Assembly (NCBI RefSeq): GCF_016806835.2
Contig: NZ_CP086111.1
Coordinates: 2,553,001-2,617,000 of the forward strand
Source: Skermanella rosea
GTDB lineage: Bacteria; Pseudomonadota; Alphaproteobacteria; Azospirillales; Azospirillaceae
Length of the DNA stretch: 64,000 nt
Direction of reading: 5' to 3'
Positions 34,630 to 43,725 of the stretch are shown here, one piece after another (position 1 is the first letter of the stretch; each line of letters opens with the position of its first letter). The translations under genes and the position numbers were made by a program. The notes under the pieces are model-generated. The model had not been told where the DNA came from, did no database searches, and saw nothing but the letters and a program-made list of their open reading frames with translations.

Positions 34630-35496
34630 ATGGCTGGTTCGAAGGTCAAGATCTGGGTCGGGCTGGGGACATATGTGCTGGCCAGCAGCGTCGGCGCCGC
34701 CGCCTGGGCGGAAGCTCCCAAGGCCGATCACCACGGCAAGCACGGCGTGCAGGTTGCCCAGGCGACCCACGGCCATGGTGGCGAGGGGGGAGAAGGCGGC
34801 GAAGGGGGTGAGGGCGGCGAAGGCGGCGAGGCCGGTTCCGACGCGCTCGCCGGGCTGGATGCGGACCAGGCCTATCTGGCGAACATCGCCATGATCCGGG
34901 GCCACCTGAACGTCGGCAACGAACTGTATGCCAAGGGCCGCCCCAACGACGCCCTGCCGCACTTCCTGCACCCGGTCGAGGAGCTGTACGGCGAGCTCGA
35001 TTCGGTGATCAAGGAGAAGAGCGTCTCGCCGTTCAAGGCCGATCTCGACAAGCTGTCCGGCATGGTCAAGCGGAAGGCCCCCGTATCGGAGGTCCAGGCC
35101 CAGACCGAGGTCGTCCTGACCCGGCTGACCGACGCGACCGCCGCCGTTCCGGCCGCCAAGCAGACCGACCCGGCCTTCGCCCTGCCGATCGTGATCGGCG
35201 TGCTGCGCACCGCGGCGGATGAGTACGCGGCGGCCTTCGAGGGCGAGTCGATCGCCAACCCGGTGGAGTACCAGGATTCGCTGGGCTTCGCCCGCGTCGC
35301 CAACGCCTCGGTCGAGTTGCTGACCCCCGCCTTGACCGCCAAGGACGCCGATGCCGCGAACACGCTGCGGCAGGAGATGAACACCCTTCTCCAGGCGTGG
35401 CCGTCGGTCGTGCCCGAGCGCAAGGCGGCCATGAGCGCTTCGGAAGTCTCCGGCCTCGTGTCCCGCATCGAGTTCGCGTCGGCCCGGCTGCGCTGA
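34630..35496 (+). CDS. Exported His- and Gly-Glu-repeat protein of unknown function
   Basis: 288 residues. Residues 1-27 are a signal peptide ending in AAAWAEA. Next comes a His-rich stretch (DHHGKHG, THGHGG) and about six tandem GGE triplets, then a mostly helical domain of roughly 215 residues (LANIAMIRGHLNVGNELYAKGRPNDALPHFLHPVEELY). The His/Glu-rich linker looks able to bind metal; the helical domain recalls periplasmic imelysin/EfeO-like bundles only in overall style. GGGGAAGG lies before the ATG at 34630. It is 31 bases upstream of an Fe(II)-dependent hydroxylase gene, so a link with iron is plausible but unproved. Confidence 0.7.
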   Translation: MAGSKVKIWVGLGTYVLASSVGAAAWAEAPKADHHGKHGVQVAQATHGHGGEGGEGGEGGEGGEGGEAGSDALAGLDADQAYLANIAMIRGHLNVGNELYAKGRPNDALPHFLHPVEELYGELDSVIKEKSVSPFKADLDKLSGMVKRKAPVSEVQAQTEVVLTRLTDATAAVPAAKQTDPAFALPIVIGVLRTAADEYAAAFEGESIANPVEYQDSLGFARVANASVELLTPALTAKDADAANTLRQEMNTLLQAWPSVVPERKAAMSASEVSGLVSRIEFASARLR

Positions 35497-35527
35497 GCGA
35501 CCGGCACCGGGCGGTGGAGAAGCCATC

Positions 35528-36190
35528 ATGATACTTTGCATCGCACAGGTCCTGCCGCCCGACCTGCTGGAGGACGTCGTCCGCCGCCTGGAGGATGCGC
35601 GCTTCGTCGACGGCGCGCGGACCGCCGGCTGGCACGCCAGGCTGGTCAAGGCGAACGAGCAGCTGTCGCCGGCCGACGCAGCCCATGCCGACCTGATCCG
35701 TCGCATCAACGCGGCGATCGAGGGTCATCAGCTGTTCCAGATCGCGGCACGCCCCAAGGCGGTCCGGCCGGTCATGATCAGCCGCTACACCGAGGGCATG
35801 GAATACGGGACCCATGTGGATGACGCCATGATGGGCGGCATCCGCACCGACGTCTCCTTCACTCTGTTCCTCGGCGATCCCGCGTCCTACGACGGCGGGG
35901 AACTTGTGATGGAGGGGACCGGCGGCGAGCAGGCCTACAAGCTCGACGCCGGCTCCATGATCCTCTACCCGTCCGGCGCGCTGCACCGGGTCGAGCCGGT
36001 CACCCGGGGCGCCCGCTTCGCCGCGGTCGGCTGGGCGCAGAGCCTGGTGCGCGATCCCGGGAAGCGGGAGATCCTGTTCGACCTGGACACCGCGCGCCGC
36101 GCGATCTTCCGGCAGCAGGGCAAGACGGCGGAGTTCGACCTGATCTCCAAGAGCACCGCCAACCTGATGCGGCTCTGGGCGGAGTCCTGA
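35528..36190 (+). CDS. PKHD-type Fe(II)/2-oxoglutarate hydroxylase (PiuC-like)
   Basis: 220 residues, close to the usual 226. The double-stranded beta-helix iron site is complete: His96-x-Asp98 in YGTHVDDAMM and His153 in ALHRVEPV, with Arg163 positioned for 2-oxoglutarate. MILCIAQVLPPDLL and the C-terminal TANLMRLWAE are typical of this family, often found near TonB-dependent iron receptors and sometimes named PiuC. No receptor gene is in the window. The gene follows the His/GGE-repeat exported protein in a likely operon and is convergent with the SagB-like gene six bases away. Confidence 0.92.
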   Translation: MILCIAQVLPPDLLEDVVRRLEDARFVDGARTAGWHARLVKANEQLSPADAAHADLIRRINAAIEGHQLFQIAARPKAVRPVMISRYTEGMEYGTHVDDAMMGGIRTDVSFTLFLGDPASYDGGELVMEGTGGEQAYKLDAGSMILYPSGALHRVEPVTRGARFAAVGWAQSLVRDPGKREILFDLDTARRAIFRQQGKTAEFDLISKSTANLMRLWAES

Positions 36191-36196
36191 CCGTGC

Positions 36197-37792
36197 TCAC
36201 CGGGCCAGGTGGCCGTAAGCCGGCTCGGTCGCGATCCGGGAATCCTCGATCGCCGTGCCGACGGTGAAGTGGTAGAGGCTCTGCCACGCCAAGGCCTTGC
36301 CGTCGATCCCCAGGGTTTCATGCACCGCGTCGTCGAAGTAGCAGCCGATCCCGGTGCCCGATACCCCCGCGGCGGTCGCTTCCAGATACAGCACCTGGCC
36401 GATCAATCCGGCTTCCCAGAACAGGCGCCGATAGGCCCAGGGGCCTTCCTCGTCCAGCGTGCGCCCGAACTCCGCGACCATGCCGAGGCTGAACGCTCCC
36501 TTGCCCGCGATGGCCTGAAGGCAGCTGAGCTGCGAAGCGCGCTTTTCCAGGTCGCCGCGTGCAAGCAGGAAAAGCGGCAGGCCGCTCTGCTCCCCCGCCG
36601 GCTGCCAGAGGAAGGAGGCATCGCAGGCGGCCTTCAGCTCGGAGAACGAATCCGGGTCCCGGATCAGGGCGTACAGCCCGCGCTCCATCCCCTCGACCCG
36701 ATGGACGAACAGGAAGAGCGCGATCCGCGCCGGCCAGGGGAAGCCGGTCCAGGGGACGTGCCGGGCATCGGGCAATGTCGCCGCGAGCATGCCGTCCAAG
36801 GCCTCCCGCGGAAGGCTCTTCGAAGCATCCATGCGCATGACGCTGCGCCGGCGTCGGATCACGGCGCCGGCGACCTCCCCCGACACCGGAACCGGCGGTC
36901 CCGGGACCGGCCGTGGATCCCGTGCATCGCCCGCCGGCTTGGCCGTGAAACGCAGGGCCAAATCCACCGCCGGCCAGGGATCGTGGTCGTCGCTCAGGCG
37001 GTTGGCCTGCCCGTACCAGGTCCCGCCGGGATGCTGCGGAAGGATCGCGGCGCAGGGGCCGGGATGGACAAGGGCCAGCAGGTCGGGGTGCTCGCGTTCG
37101 AACCGATGTCCGGCGTCCTCGCGGTGCAGCCCAAGCCACTCCGCGACCTCGGCGTCGCCCGGCCGGGCCAGGACGGTCAGGCGCCAGCCAAGGCAGGCGG
37201 CGGCGTAGGCCAGCGATCCGACGGCGTGGCCGACATCATGCTGACAATACCGGAAAGCCCTCTCGCCATACTTCCATGCTTCCCGCCAGGCGACCGAGGA
37301 GAGCCCGACCATGAAGCCGCCGGGCGGCAGTTCGGGTACGGTCCCGAAGACGCAGCGCTCTTCCAGCGCGTGGGCCGCGACCGCGTAGTGGTACAGCGCC
37401 GAGGCCTCGCCGATGCCGGGAAGGGGCGGCAGGACGACGTATCCTTCGGTCGGATGCAGGTTGCCGCTGGACGGGTTGTTGCGCACGGCCCACCGGGCAC
37501 CGTCGACCGCCTTCCAGGCGCTCACCCCCAGCGCCAGTTCCAGGAACAGTCCGAGCGACCCGATGTCCAGGCGCTGCGGCGGAACGCCGTCCCACCGGCC
37601 GAACGGCGGCGTCCGCCGGTCCAGTTCCAGAGGCAGGACGACCAAACGGGCGCCGTGGAAGCGGCGGAAGGGGTCGGGTTGCGACTCCCAATCCAGGAAG
37701 GCCGGGCCGAGCGCATACCGGTGCGGCGCATGCTTGGTGCGCCGATGATATCCCCTGATGTCGCGCGGCAGGCTGTCTTCGGGCGCGCCCAT
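36197..37792 (-). CDS. SagB-type oxidoreductase with two nitroreductase-like domains
   Basis: 531 residues. Two related halves: the first (about 75-230) contains NNPSSGNLHPTEGYVV, a SagB/ThcOx signature; the second (about 305-520) begins at VIRRRRSVMRMD and has GLIGQVLYLEATAAGVSGTGIGCYFDD near its end. SagB enzymes are FMN-dependent azoline dehydrogenases in thiazole/oxazole peptide pathways, but single two-domain versions also occur alone with unknown substrates. No YcaO cyclodehydratase is in the window, so a peptide-modifying role is not supported here. A 70-residue gene and a strong hairpin lie just upstream. Confidence 0.82.
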   Translation of the reverse strand: MGAPEDSLPRDIRGYHRRTKHAPHRYALGPAFLDWESQPDPFRRFHGARLVVLPLELDRRTPPFGRWDGVPPQRLDIGSLGLFLELALGVSAWKAVDGARWAVRNNPSSGNLHPTEGYVVLPPLPGIGEASALYHYAVAAHALEERCVFGTVPELPPGGFMVGLSSVAWREAWKYGERAFRYCQHDVGHAVGSLAYAAACLGWRLTVLARPGDAEVAEWLGLHREDAGHRFEREHPDLLALVHPGPCAAILPQHPGGTWYGQANRLSDDHDPWPAVDLALRFTAKPAGDARDPRPVPGPPVPVSGEVAGAVIRRRRSVMRMDASKSLPREALDGMLAATLPDARHVPWTGFPWPARIALFLFVHRVEGMERGLYALIRDPDSFSELKAACDASFLWQPAGEQSGLPLFLLARGDLEKRASQLSCLQAIAGKGAFSLGMVAEFGRTLDEEGPWAYRRLFWEAGLIGQVLYLEATAAGVSGTGIGCYFDDAVHETLGIDGKALAWQSLYHFTVGTAIEDSRIATEPAYGHLAR

Positions 37793-37814
37793 GGCGGAAT
37801 CCTCGTCCGGGGGA

Positions 37815-37851
37815 GCCGGGGCCGTCCCGGGATGCGGGACGGCCCCGGTTC
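37815..37851 (-). terminator. Long perfect hairpin between the 70-aa gene and the SagB-like gene
   Basis: CCGGGGCCGTCCC (37817-37829) is exactly complementary to GGGACGGCCCCGG (37837-37849), extendable by an A-T pair, with a 7-base loop. It starts a few bases after the stop of the 70-residue gene. There is no T-run, so it may attenuate or stabilise rather than end transcription before the SagB-like gene. Confidence 0.6.
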
Positions 37852-37857
37852 GCCGGA

Positions 37858-38070
37858 TCAGACCGCGTCGGCCAGGGTCGACCGGGCGAGCTGGAGGGCT
37901 TCGCCGATCGCCTCGACCTGCTCGCGGGTCAGGTTCACCAGCCGCTCGGTGACAGGCTGCGGCGGGTCCTGGGTCAGCGCCAGATTCTCGAAAGCCGCGA
38001 GGATCTTCAGGGCTTCGGACTGGAGCAGTTCCAGGTGCTCGATTCGCTCAAGGGGGGTCCTGTTCATCAT
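37858..38070 (-). CDS. Small helical hypothetical protein (70 aa)
   Basis: 70 residues in two or three amphipathic helices (LERIEHLELLQSEALKILAAFENLAL and TREQVEAIGEALQLARSTLADAV) with a QDPPQP turn between; no signal or membrane part. A GGAG precedes the ATG closely. It sits 65 bases upstream of the SagB-like gene with only a hairpin between. I do not recognise it. It is not Gly/Cys/Ser-rich, so it does not look like a thiazole/oxazole peptide precursor. Confidence 0.6.
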   Translation of the reverse strand: MMNRTPLERIEHLELLQSEALKILAAFENLALTQDPPQPVTERLVNLTREQVEAIGEALQLARSTLADAV

Positions 38071-38258
38071 GCCGCTCCGTCATGCTGGGGTCTGGGTCGT
38101 GGAGATATGACGTGATGCCGTCCGCCCCGTACTTTAGTCATATTGCGCCGGCTTCGCGCCACGCTTTTCGACGGCGCTCCTTGCAATTGGCGCCTTGCAC
38201 CGGGAGAGTGCCCGAAAGCGCGGCGGATGCCGGGCAGGAGACGCAGAGGAGGAGCCGG

Positions 38259-39119
38259 ATGTACCGTCACCTGACCACCCAGGACGAGATCGACCGGGAG
38301 TACAATCCCCGACTCATCGCCTCGGACGTCGACCGGGTGGTGGCGGGGTGGGCGGAGCGGAGCGCCGCGACCCGCGACGCCTGTCCGAACCGGCTGCGCC
38401 GCTCGTTCGGGCCGACGCTGGCGGAGTGTCTCCATGTCTTCCCCGCCGGAGCACCCGGCGCGCCGATCCATGTCTTCGTCCATGGCGGCTACTGGCGGGC
38501 GTTCGGGGCCGACGACTTCAGTTTCATCGCCGACTCCGGGCTGGAGCGGGGTGTCGCGACCGTGGTGGTCAACTACGACCTGTGCCCGCGCGTCCGGATC
38601 CCGGAGATCACCCGGCAGGTCCGCGGCGCGCTGGCCTGGGTCTGGCACAACGCGGCCGAGTTCGGCGGCGACCGCGGCAACATCGTGGTGTCGGGCCATT
38701 CGGCCGGCGGCCATCTGGTGGGGCGCCTGCTGGCGACCAACTGGGTGCGCGACTACGGGCTTCCGGCCGACCTGATCAAGGGAGCGCTGCCGATCAGCGG
38801 GCTGTTCGACCTGGAGCCGCTGCGCTGGTCATGGCTCCAGCCGACCATCCAGCTGACCGGCGACGACATCCTGACCGAAAGCCCGATCCGCCGGCTTCCG
38901 CCGGTTCCGATTCCCGTCGTCGCCGCGGTCGGCGGCGCGGAAAGCGAGGAGTTCCGCCGCCAGTCACGCGCCTATGCCGACGCGCTGCGGGCCGAGGAGT
39001 CGACCGCGGACGTCCTGGAGGTGGCGGGACGCGACCACTTCACCATCCTCGACGACCTGGCCGACGCCGACGGGCCGCTGTGGCGGGAGGCGGAGCGCAT
39101 GCTGAAACGAACCTCTTGA
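38259..39119 (+). CDS. Alpha/beta hydrolase, kynurenine-formamidase-like
   Basis: 286 residues. Oxyanion motif HGGYWR, nucleophile elbow GHSAGGH, and a late RDHFTILDDL block carrying the catalytic His. This combination is typical of arylformamidase/BNA7-like hydrolases, which cleave N-formylkynurenine or small esters. The ATG at 38259 follows GAGGAGGAG. No tryptophan-pathway gene is adjacent; the branched-chain-type importer follows 76 bases downstream on the same strand and could be co-transcribed, perhaps bringing in an aromatic or acyl compound. Confidence 0.85.
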   Translation: MYRHLTTQDEIDREYNPRLIASDVDRVVAGWAERSAATRDACPNRLRRSFGPTLAECLHVFPAGAPGAPIHVFVHGGYWRAFGADDFSFIADSGLERGVATVVVNYDLCPRVRIPEITRQVRGALAWVWHNAAEFGGDRGNIVVSGHSAGGHLVGRLLATNWVRDYGLPADLIKGALPISGLFDLEPLRWSWLQPTIQLTGDDILTESPIRRLPPVPIPVVAAVGGAESEEFRRQSRAYADALRAEESTADVLEVAGRDHFTILDDLADADGPLWREAERMLKRTS

Positions 39120-39195
39120 AGATTCAGCAGGATACCGGCAAAAAACGCCGCTAAACTGCGGCAACGAAGAAGACCGGACAGGGAGTCCCTCGTAG

Positions 39196-40377
39196 ATGAA
39201 TTCCGTATCCCGCGGCGTCGCCGCCATCCTGGCGGCAGGATTCGCCTGTTTCGCTTCCCCCCTTTCCGCCCAGACCGGTGACGTGAAGGTCGGGATGATC
39301 ACCACCCTGTCGGGTCCCGGCAGCGGGCTCGGCATCGACGTGCGCGACGGCTTCGCGCTGGCGCTGAAGGACCTGGGCGGCACGCTCGGCGGCCTGAAGG
39401 CCACGGTGATCGAGGGCGACGACCAGCAGAAGCCCGACATCGCCAAGCAACTCGCCGACCGCATGGTGGAGCGGGACGAGGTGGACGTCGTGACCGGCAT
39501 CATCTGGTCCAACCTGGCCCTGGCCCTGATGCCCAGCCTGGAACGGGCGGAGGTCTTCTTCCTGAGCCCGAACGCCGGGCCGTCGCAACTCGCCGGCAAG
39601 CAGTGCAACCCGTTCTTCTTCGGCGTCGCCTATCAGAACGACGGCCAGCACGAGGCGATGGGCCAGCACATGCAGTCCCAGGGGATCAAGCGGGCCTACC
39701 TGATGGCGCCGAACTACCCGGCGGGCAAGGACGCGCTGACCGGGGTCAAGCGCTTCTTCAAGGGCGAGGTGGTCGGCGAGGTCTACACCGCGGTCGGCCA
39801 GCTCGACTACGCGGCGGAGCTGGCGCAGCTTCGCGCGGCGGCGCCGGACGGCGTCTATATCTTCTATCCCGGCGGCATGGGCATCAATTTCGTCAAGCAG
39901 TTCGAGCAGGCCGGCCTGAAGGGGAAGGTCCCGCTGTTCGGGCCCGGCTTCAGCTTCAGCGAGGATTCACTGCCGGCGATCGGCGACGCGGCGCTCGGCG
40001 TCATGAACACCGCGCAGTGGAGCGGCGACCTCGACAACCCGCAGAACCGGAAGTTCGTCCAGGGCTTCGAGGCCGCCTACAACCGCCTGCCGTCGGTCTA
40101 CGCGGCGCAGGCCTACGACACGGCGCTGCTGCTGGACAGCGCGGTCCGCAAGGTGGGTGGCAACCTGGCGGACAAGGACGCCCTGAGGGCGGCGCTGAAG
40201 GCGGCCGACTTCCAGTCGATCCGGGGCGATTTCAAGTTCAACGCCAACCATTTCCCGATCCAGGACTATTACCTGCGGGAGGTGGTCAAGGACGGCAAGG
40301 GCCGGCTGACCAACGTGATCCGCGGCACCGTGTTCGAGGACCACGCCGATCCCTACGCGGCTGAGTGCAGGATGTGA
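39196..40377 (+). CDS. Branched-chain-type ABC transporter substrate-binding protein
   Basis: 393 residues. Residues 1-25 form a signal peptide (LSAQ end). VGMITTLSGPGSGLGIDVRDGFALALKDLGG is the typical periplasmic-binding-protein type 1 start of LivJ/LivK-like receptors, and PNYPAGKDAL and FGPGFSF blocks follow. The ligand may be a branched-chain or aromatic amino acid, an amide or a short acid. First of a five-gene importer operon; its stop overlaps the permease start. Confidence 0.92.
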   Translation: MNSVSRGVAAILAAGFACFASPLSAQTGDVKVGMITTLSGPGSGLGIDVRDGFALALKDLGGTLGGLKATVIEGDDQQKPDIAKQLADRMVERDEVDVVTGIIWSNLALALMPSLERAEVFFLSPNAGPSQLAGKQCNPFFFGVAYQNDGQHEAMGQHMQSQGIKRAYLMAPNYPAGKDALTGVKRFFKGEVVGEVYTAVGQLDYAAELAQLRAAAPDGVYIFYPGGMGINFVKQFEQAGLKGKVPLFGPGFSFSEDSLPAIGDAALGVMNTAQWSGDLDNPQNRKFVQGFEAAYNRLPSVYAAQAYDTALLLDSAVRKVGGNLADKDALRAALKAADFQSIRGDFKFNANHFPIQDYYLREVVKDGKGRLTNVIRGTVFEDHADPYAAECRM

Positions 40378-41294
40378 ACACGCTTCTGCTGGTGGAGCAG
40401 GGGCTGAACGGGCTTCAACTGGGCGTGATGCTGTTCCTGATGGCGGCCGGGCTGACGCTGGTCTTCGGCATCATGGACATGATCAACCTGGCGCACGGCT
40501 CGTTCTACATGGTCGGCGCCTATCTGACGGCGACCTTCGCGCCGCTGCTCGACAGCTTCGCCCTGGGCCTGCTGGCCGCCCTGCCGCTGGCGGCCCTGGC
40601 CGGCATGGCGGTGGAGATGGTGGCGCTTCGCACGCTCTACCGGCGCGAACACCTGGACCAGGTGCTCGCCACCTTCGGCCTGATCCTGTTCTTCAACGAA
40701 CTGGTTCGGATCGTCTGGGGTCCGCAGCCGATCTTCCTGAGCCCGCCGGCGTGGCTGGCCGGCACGGTCGAGATCATTCCCGGCGTGCCCTATCCGGCGT
40801 TCCGGCTGGCGATCATCGGAGTCGGGCTGGCGGTCGCCGGCTTCCTCTACCTGCTGATCACCCGGACCCGGACCGGCATGCTGATCCGCGCCGGCGCCTC
40901 CAACCGGGAGATGCTGGGGGCGCTGGGCGTCGACGTGAAGCGGCTCTACACCCTGGTGTTCGGCCTGGGTGCCGCGCTGGCTGCCCTGGCCGGGGCCATG
41001 GCGGGGCCGATCCTGGCGGTCCAGGTCGGCATGGGCGAGAGCGTGCTGATCCTGACCTTCGTGGTGATCGTGATCGGCGGGCTGGGATCGGTGCGGGGCG
41101 CCCTGGTCGGAGCCCTGCTGGTCGGCATGGTGGACACGATGGCGCGGGCGCTGCTGCCGACGCTGCTCCGCGCCGTGATGCCGCCGTCCCAGGCGGACGG
41201 CATGGGCGCGTCGCTGGCCTCGATGACGATCTATATCCTGATGGCCGCCGTGCTGGCCTGGAAGCCCCGGGGGCTGTTTCCGGCCCATGCCTGA
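40374..41294 (+). CDS. livH: Branched-chain-type ABC transporter permease (LivH-like)
   Basis: 306 residues, about eight hydrophobic helices. LTLVFGIMDMINLAHGSFYMVGAY is the defining LivH helix, and VIVIGGLGSVRGALVGALLVG the C-terminal signature. I chose the GTG at 40374, which makes a four-base GTGA overlap with the binding-protein stop and gives the usual N-terminus NTLLLVEQ; a GTG at 40365 is the alternative. Confidence 0.92.
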   Translation: MNTLLLVEQGLNGLQLGVMLFLMAAGLTLVFGIMDMINLAHGSFYMVGAYLTATFAPLLDSFALGLLAALPLAALAGMAVEMVALRTLYRREHLDQVLATFGLILFFNELVRIVWGPQPIFLSPPAWLAGTVEIIPGVPYPAFRLAIIGVGLAVAGFLYLLITRTRTGMLIRAGASNREMLGALGVDVKRLYTLVFGLGAALAALAGAMAGPILAVQVGMGESVLILTFVVIVIGGLGSVRGALVGALLVGMVDTMARALLPTLLRAVMPPSQADGMGASLASMTIYILMAAVLAWKPRGLFPAHA

Positions 41295-42285
41295 CTTCCG
41301 TAGCCGCGAAACCTGGGCGGTCCTGATCGGCCTCGCCTTCCTGCTGGCATTGCCGCCGCTGGCGGACGCCATGGGCAAGGGATTCTACATCACCCTGTTC
41401 ACCCGGATCCTGATCTTCGGGCTGGCCGCCGTCAGCCTCGACCTGATCCTGGGCTATGGCGGCATGGTCAGCTTCGGCCACGCCGCCTTCGTCGGGGTCG
41501 GGGCCTATGTGGTCGGCATCCTGTCCTGGCACGTGTTCGACGCCTCGCCGGTGGTCACCTGGCCGGTCCTGGTCGAGGGAACGGAGAACGCCTTCGTCGT
41601 CTGGCCGCTGGCGGCGCTCATGGGCGGGCTGTTCGCCCTGGTGATCGGGGCGGTCAGCCTGCGGACGACCGGCATCTCCTTCATCATGATCACCCTGGCC
41701 TTCGCCCAGATGCTGTTCTACCTGGCCATCGGGCTCCGGAAGTACGGCGGGGAGGACGGCATCGCGCTCTACAACAAGAGCGAGCTGGTGCCCGCCATCG
41801 ACCTGTTCGACCGGACCACCTTCTACTATGTCTGCTTGGCGATCCTGGCGGCCTTCCTGGCGCTGTGCCGGCGGCTGGTCGGCAGCCGGTTCGGCATGGC
41901 GGTTCAGGGTGCCCGGATCAACGAGCGGCGGATGCGGGCGCTGGGCTTCTCACCCTATCGCCACAAATTGACCGCCTTCGTGATCTCGGGCGCCGCCGCC
42001 GGCCTGTCCGGCGCGCTGCTGGCGAATGCCGCCGAGTTCGTCGGGCCGGCCTACATGTCGTGGCAGCGCTCCGGCGAGCTGATCGTGATGGTCGTGCTGG
42101 GCGGCATGGGATCGCTGTTCGGTCCGGTATTGGGCGCCGCGGCCTTCCTGCTGCTGGAAGAATGGCTGGCCGACCTGACCGAGCATTGGCAGATCCTCCT
42201 CGGCCCGATCCTGCTCTTCGTCGTGGTGTTCGCCCGACGCGGCATCTGGGGCGTCGTCGCCGGCCCGGACCGGCGGGAGCGCTAG
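41287..42285 (+). CDS. livM: Branched-chain-type ABC transporter permease (LivM-like)
   Basis: 332 residues, about ten hydrophobic helices. LDLILGYGGMVSFGHAAFVGVGAY and VMVVLGGMGSLFGPVLGA-type blocks are LivM signatures. It overlaps the LivH-like gene by eight bases (ATGCCTGA), so translation is coupled. Makes the membrane channel together with LivH. Confidence 0.92.
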   Translation: MPDFRSRETWAVLIGLAFLLALPPLADAMGKGFYITLFTRILIFGLAAVSLDLILGYGGMVSFGHAAFVGVGAYVVGILSWHVFDASPVVTWPVLVEGTENAFVVWPLAALMGGLFALVIGAVSLRTTGISFIMITLAFAQMLFYLAIGLRKYGGEDGIALYNKSELVPAIDLFDRTTFYYVCLAILAAFLALCRRLVGSRFGMAVQGARINERRMRALGFSPYRHKLTAFVISGAAAGLSGALLANAAEFVGPAYMSWQRSGELIVMVVLGGMGSLFGPVLGAAAFLLLEEWLADLTEHWQILLGPILLFVVVFARRGIWGVVAGPDRRER

Positions 42286-42288
42286 CCG

Positions 42289-43029
42289 ATGCTGGAGACC
42301 CGGGATCTCTGCAAGCGGTTCGGCGGGCTGGTCGCGACCGACCACGTGTCGCTGTCGATCCGGGAGGGCGAGCTCCATGCGGTGATCGGGCCCAACGGGG
42401 CCGGCAAGACGACCCTGATCGCCCAGCTGGCGGGCGAGCTGAAGCCGGACCAGGGCGCCATCCTGTTCGACGGGCGCGACGTGACCCGGCTGCCTGTCCA
42501 CCACCGGGCCGCCGCCGGGCTGGCGCGGTCGTTCCAGATCACCAGCGTCTTTCCCCGGTTCACCGCGCTCCAGAACGTGGCCCTGGCGGTCCAGGCCCAT
42601 GCCGGGCACAGCTTCCGGTTCTGGCGCCAAGCCTCCCGGGACGAGGCGCTGAACGGCCCGGCGCGCGGGGCGCTGAACCTGGTCGGGCTGGGCGACCGGG
42701 CGGGCGTCCGGGCCGAGCTGCTGTCCCACGGGGAACAGCGCCAGCTGGAGATCGCCATGGCGCTGGCGACCGGGCCGCGCATGCTTCTGCTGGACGAACC
42801 CATGGCCGGCATGGGTCCGGCCGAGGGCGCCCAGATGGTGGAGATGCTGCGCGGGTTGAAGCGGCGCTACACCATCCTGCTGATCGAGCACGACATGGAC
42901 GCGGTCTTCGCCCTGGCGGACTGGATCACCGTGCTGGTCCACGGCGCCGTGATCGCGACCGGCACGCCGGCCGAGATCCGCTCCGATCCCGAGGTCCGCC
43001 GGGCCTATCTGGGCGAGGAGGCCGGCTGA
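42289..43029 (+). CDS. livG: Branched-chain-type ABC transporter ATP-binding protein (LivG-like)
   Basis: 246 residues. Walker A GPNGAGKTT, signature LLSHGEQRQLEIAMAL (LSHG variant normal for LivG) and Walker B RMLLLDEPMAGMGP. RSFQITSVFPRFTALQNV is another LivG-type block. It starts three bases after the LivM-like stop. Confidence 0.93.
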   Translation: MLETRDLCKRFGGLVATDHVSLSIREGELHAVIGPNGAGKTTLIAQLAGELKPDQGAILFDGRDVTRLPVHHRAAAGLARSFQITSVFPRFTALQNVALAVQAHAGHSFRFWRQASRDEALNGPARGALNLVGLGDRAGVRAELLSHGEQRQLEIAMALATGPRMLLLDEPMAGMGPAEGAQMVEMLRGLKRRYTILLIEHDMDAVFALADWITVLVHGAVIATGTPAEIRSDPEVRRAYLGEEAG

Positions 43030-43032
43030 GCC

Positions 43033-43719
43033 ATGCTGACGGTCGAGGGCATCGAAACCTTCTACGGCACCAGCCAGGTCCTGTTCGGCCTGTCGCTGGA
43101 GGTGGCCACCGGCGACGTCGTGACCTTGCTGGGGCGGAACGGCATGGGCAAGACCACGACGGTCCGCTCGGTCATGGGCCTGACGCCGCCCCGCGCAGGC
43201 ACCATCCGGTTCGACGGGACGGTGATCTCCGGCCTGCCGTCCTTCCGGGTGGCCCAGGCCGGGCTGGGACTGGTGCCGGAGGGGCGCCAGATCTTCGCCA
43301 ACCTGACGGTGCGGGAAAACCTGGTCGCCACGGCGCGGCACGGCCCCTGGGACCTGGCCGCCATCCACGAGCTGTTCCCCCGGCTGAAGGAGCGCGGCGG
43401 CAACATGGGCAACCAGCTTTCCGGCGGCGAGCAGCAGATGCTGGCGATCGGGCGGGCATTGATGACCAACCCGCGCCTGATGATCCTGGACGAGGCGACC
43501 GAGGGGCTGGCGCCGCTGATCCGCCAGGAGATCTGGCATTGCCTGGACCGGCTGAAGGCGGCCGGACAGTCGATCCTGCTGATCGACAAGAACATCGAAC
43601 CGATGCTGCGTCTGGCGGACCGCCATTACGTGATCGAGAAGGGCCGGGTGGTCTGGTCAGGCACCTCGCCGGAACTGGCGGCCAAGCCGGAGATCCGCCA
43701 GCGCTACCTGGGCGTCTGA
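43033..43719 (+). CDS. livF: Branched-chain-type ABC transporter ATP-binding protein (LivF-like)
   Basis: 228 residues. Walker A GRNGMGKTT, signature LSGGEQQMLAIGRALM and Walker B RLMILDEATEGLAPL are classic LivF. It is the last gene of the importer, three bases after LivG, and convergent with the phosphatase gene six bases downstream, with no room for a separate terminator. Confidence 0.93.
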   Translation: MLTVEGIETFYGTSQVLFGLSLEVATGDVVTLLGRNGMGKTTTVRSVMGLTPPRAGTIRFDGTVISGLPSFRVAQAGLGLVPEGRQIFANLTVRENLVATARHGPWDLAAIHELFPRLKERGGNMGNQLSGGEQQMLAIGRALMTNPRLMILDEATEGLAPLIRQEIWHCLDRLKAAGQSILLIDKNIEPMLRLADRHYVIEKGRVVWSGTSPELAAKPEIRQRYLGV

Positions 43720-43725
43720 GCGGCC

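Noticed and set aside
34780-34831. GGE codon run considered as a CRISPR or satellite repeat
   Set aside because: It is in frame inside an exported protein and has no spacers; simply a coding repeat.
36197-38070. Thiazole/oxazole peptide cluster around the SagB-like gene
   Set aside because: No YcaO, no E1-like protein and no Cys/Ser/Thr-rich precursor nearby; the small gene is plain helical.
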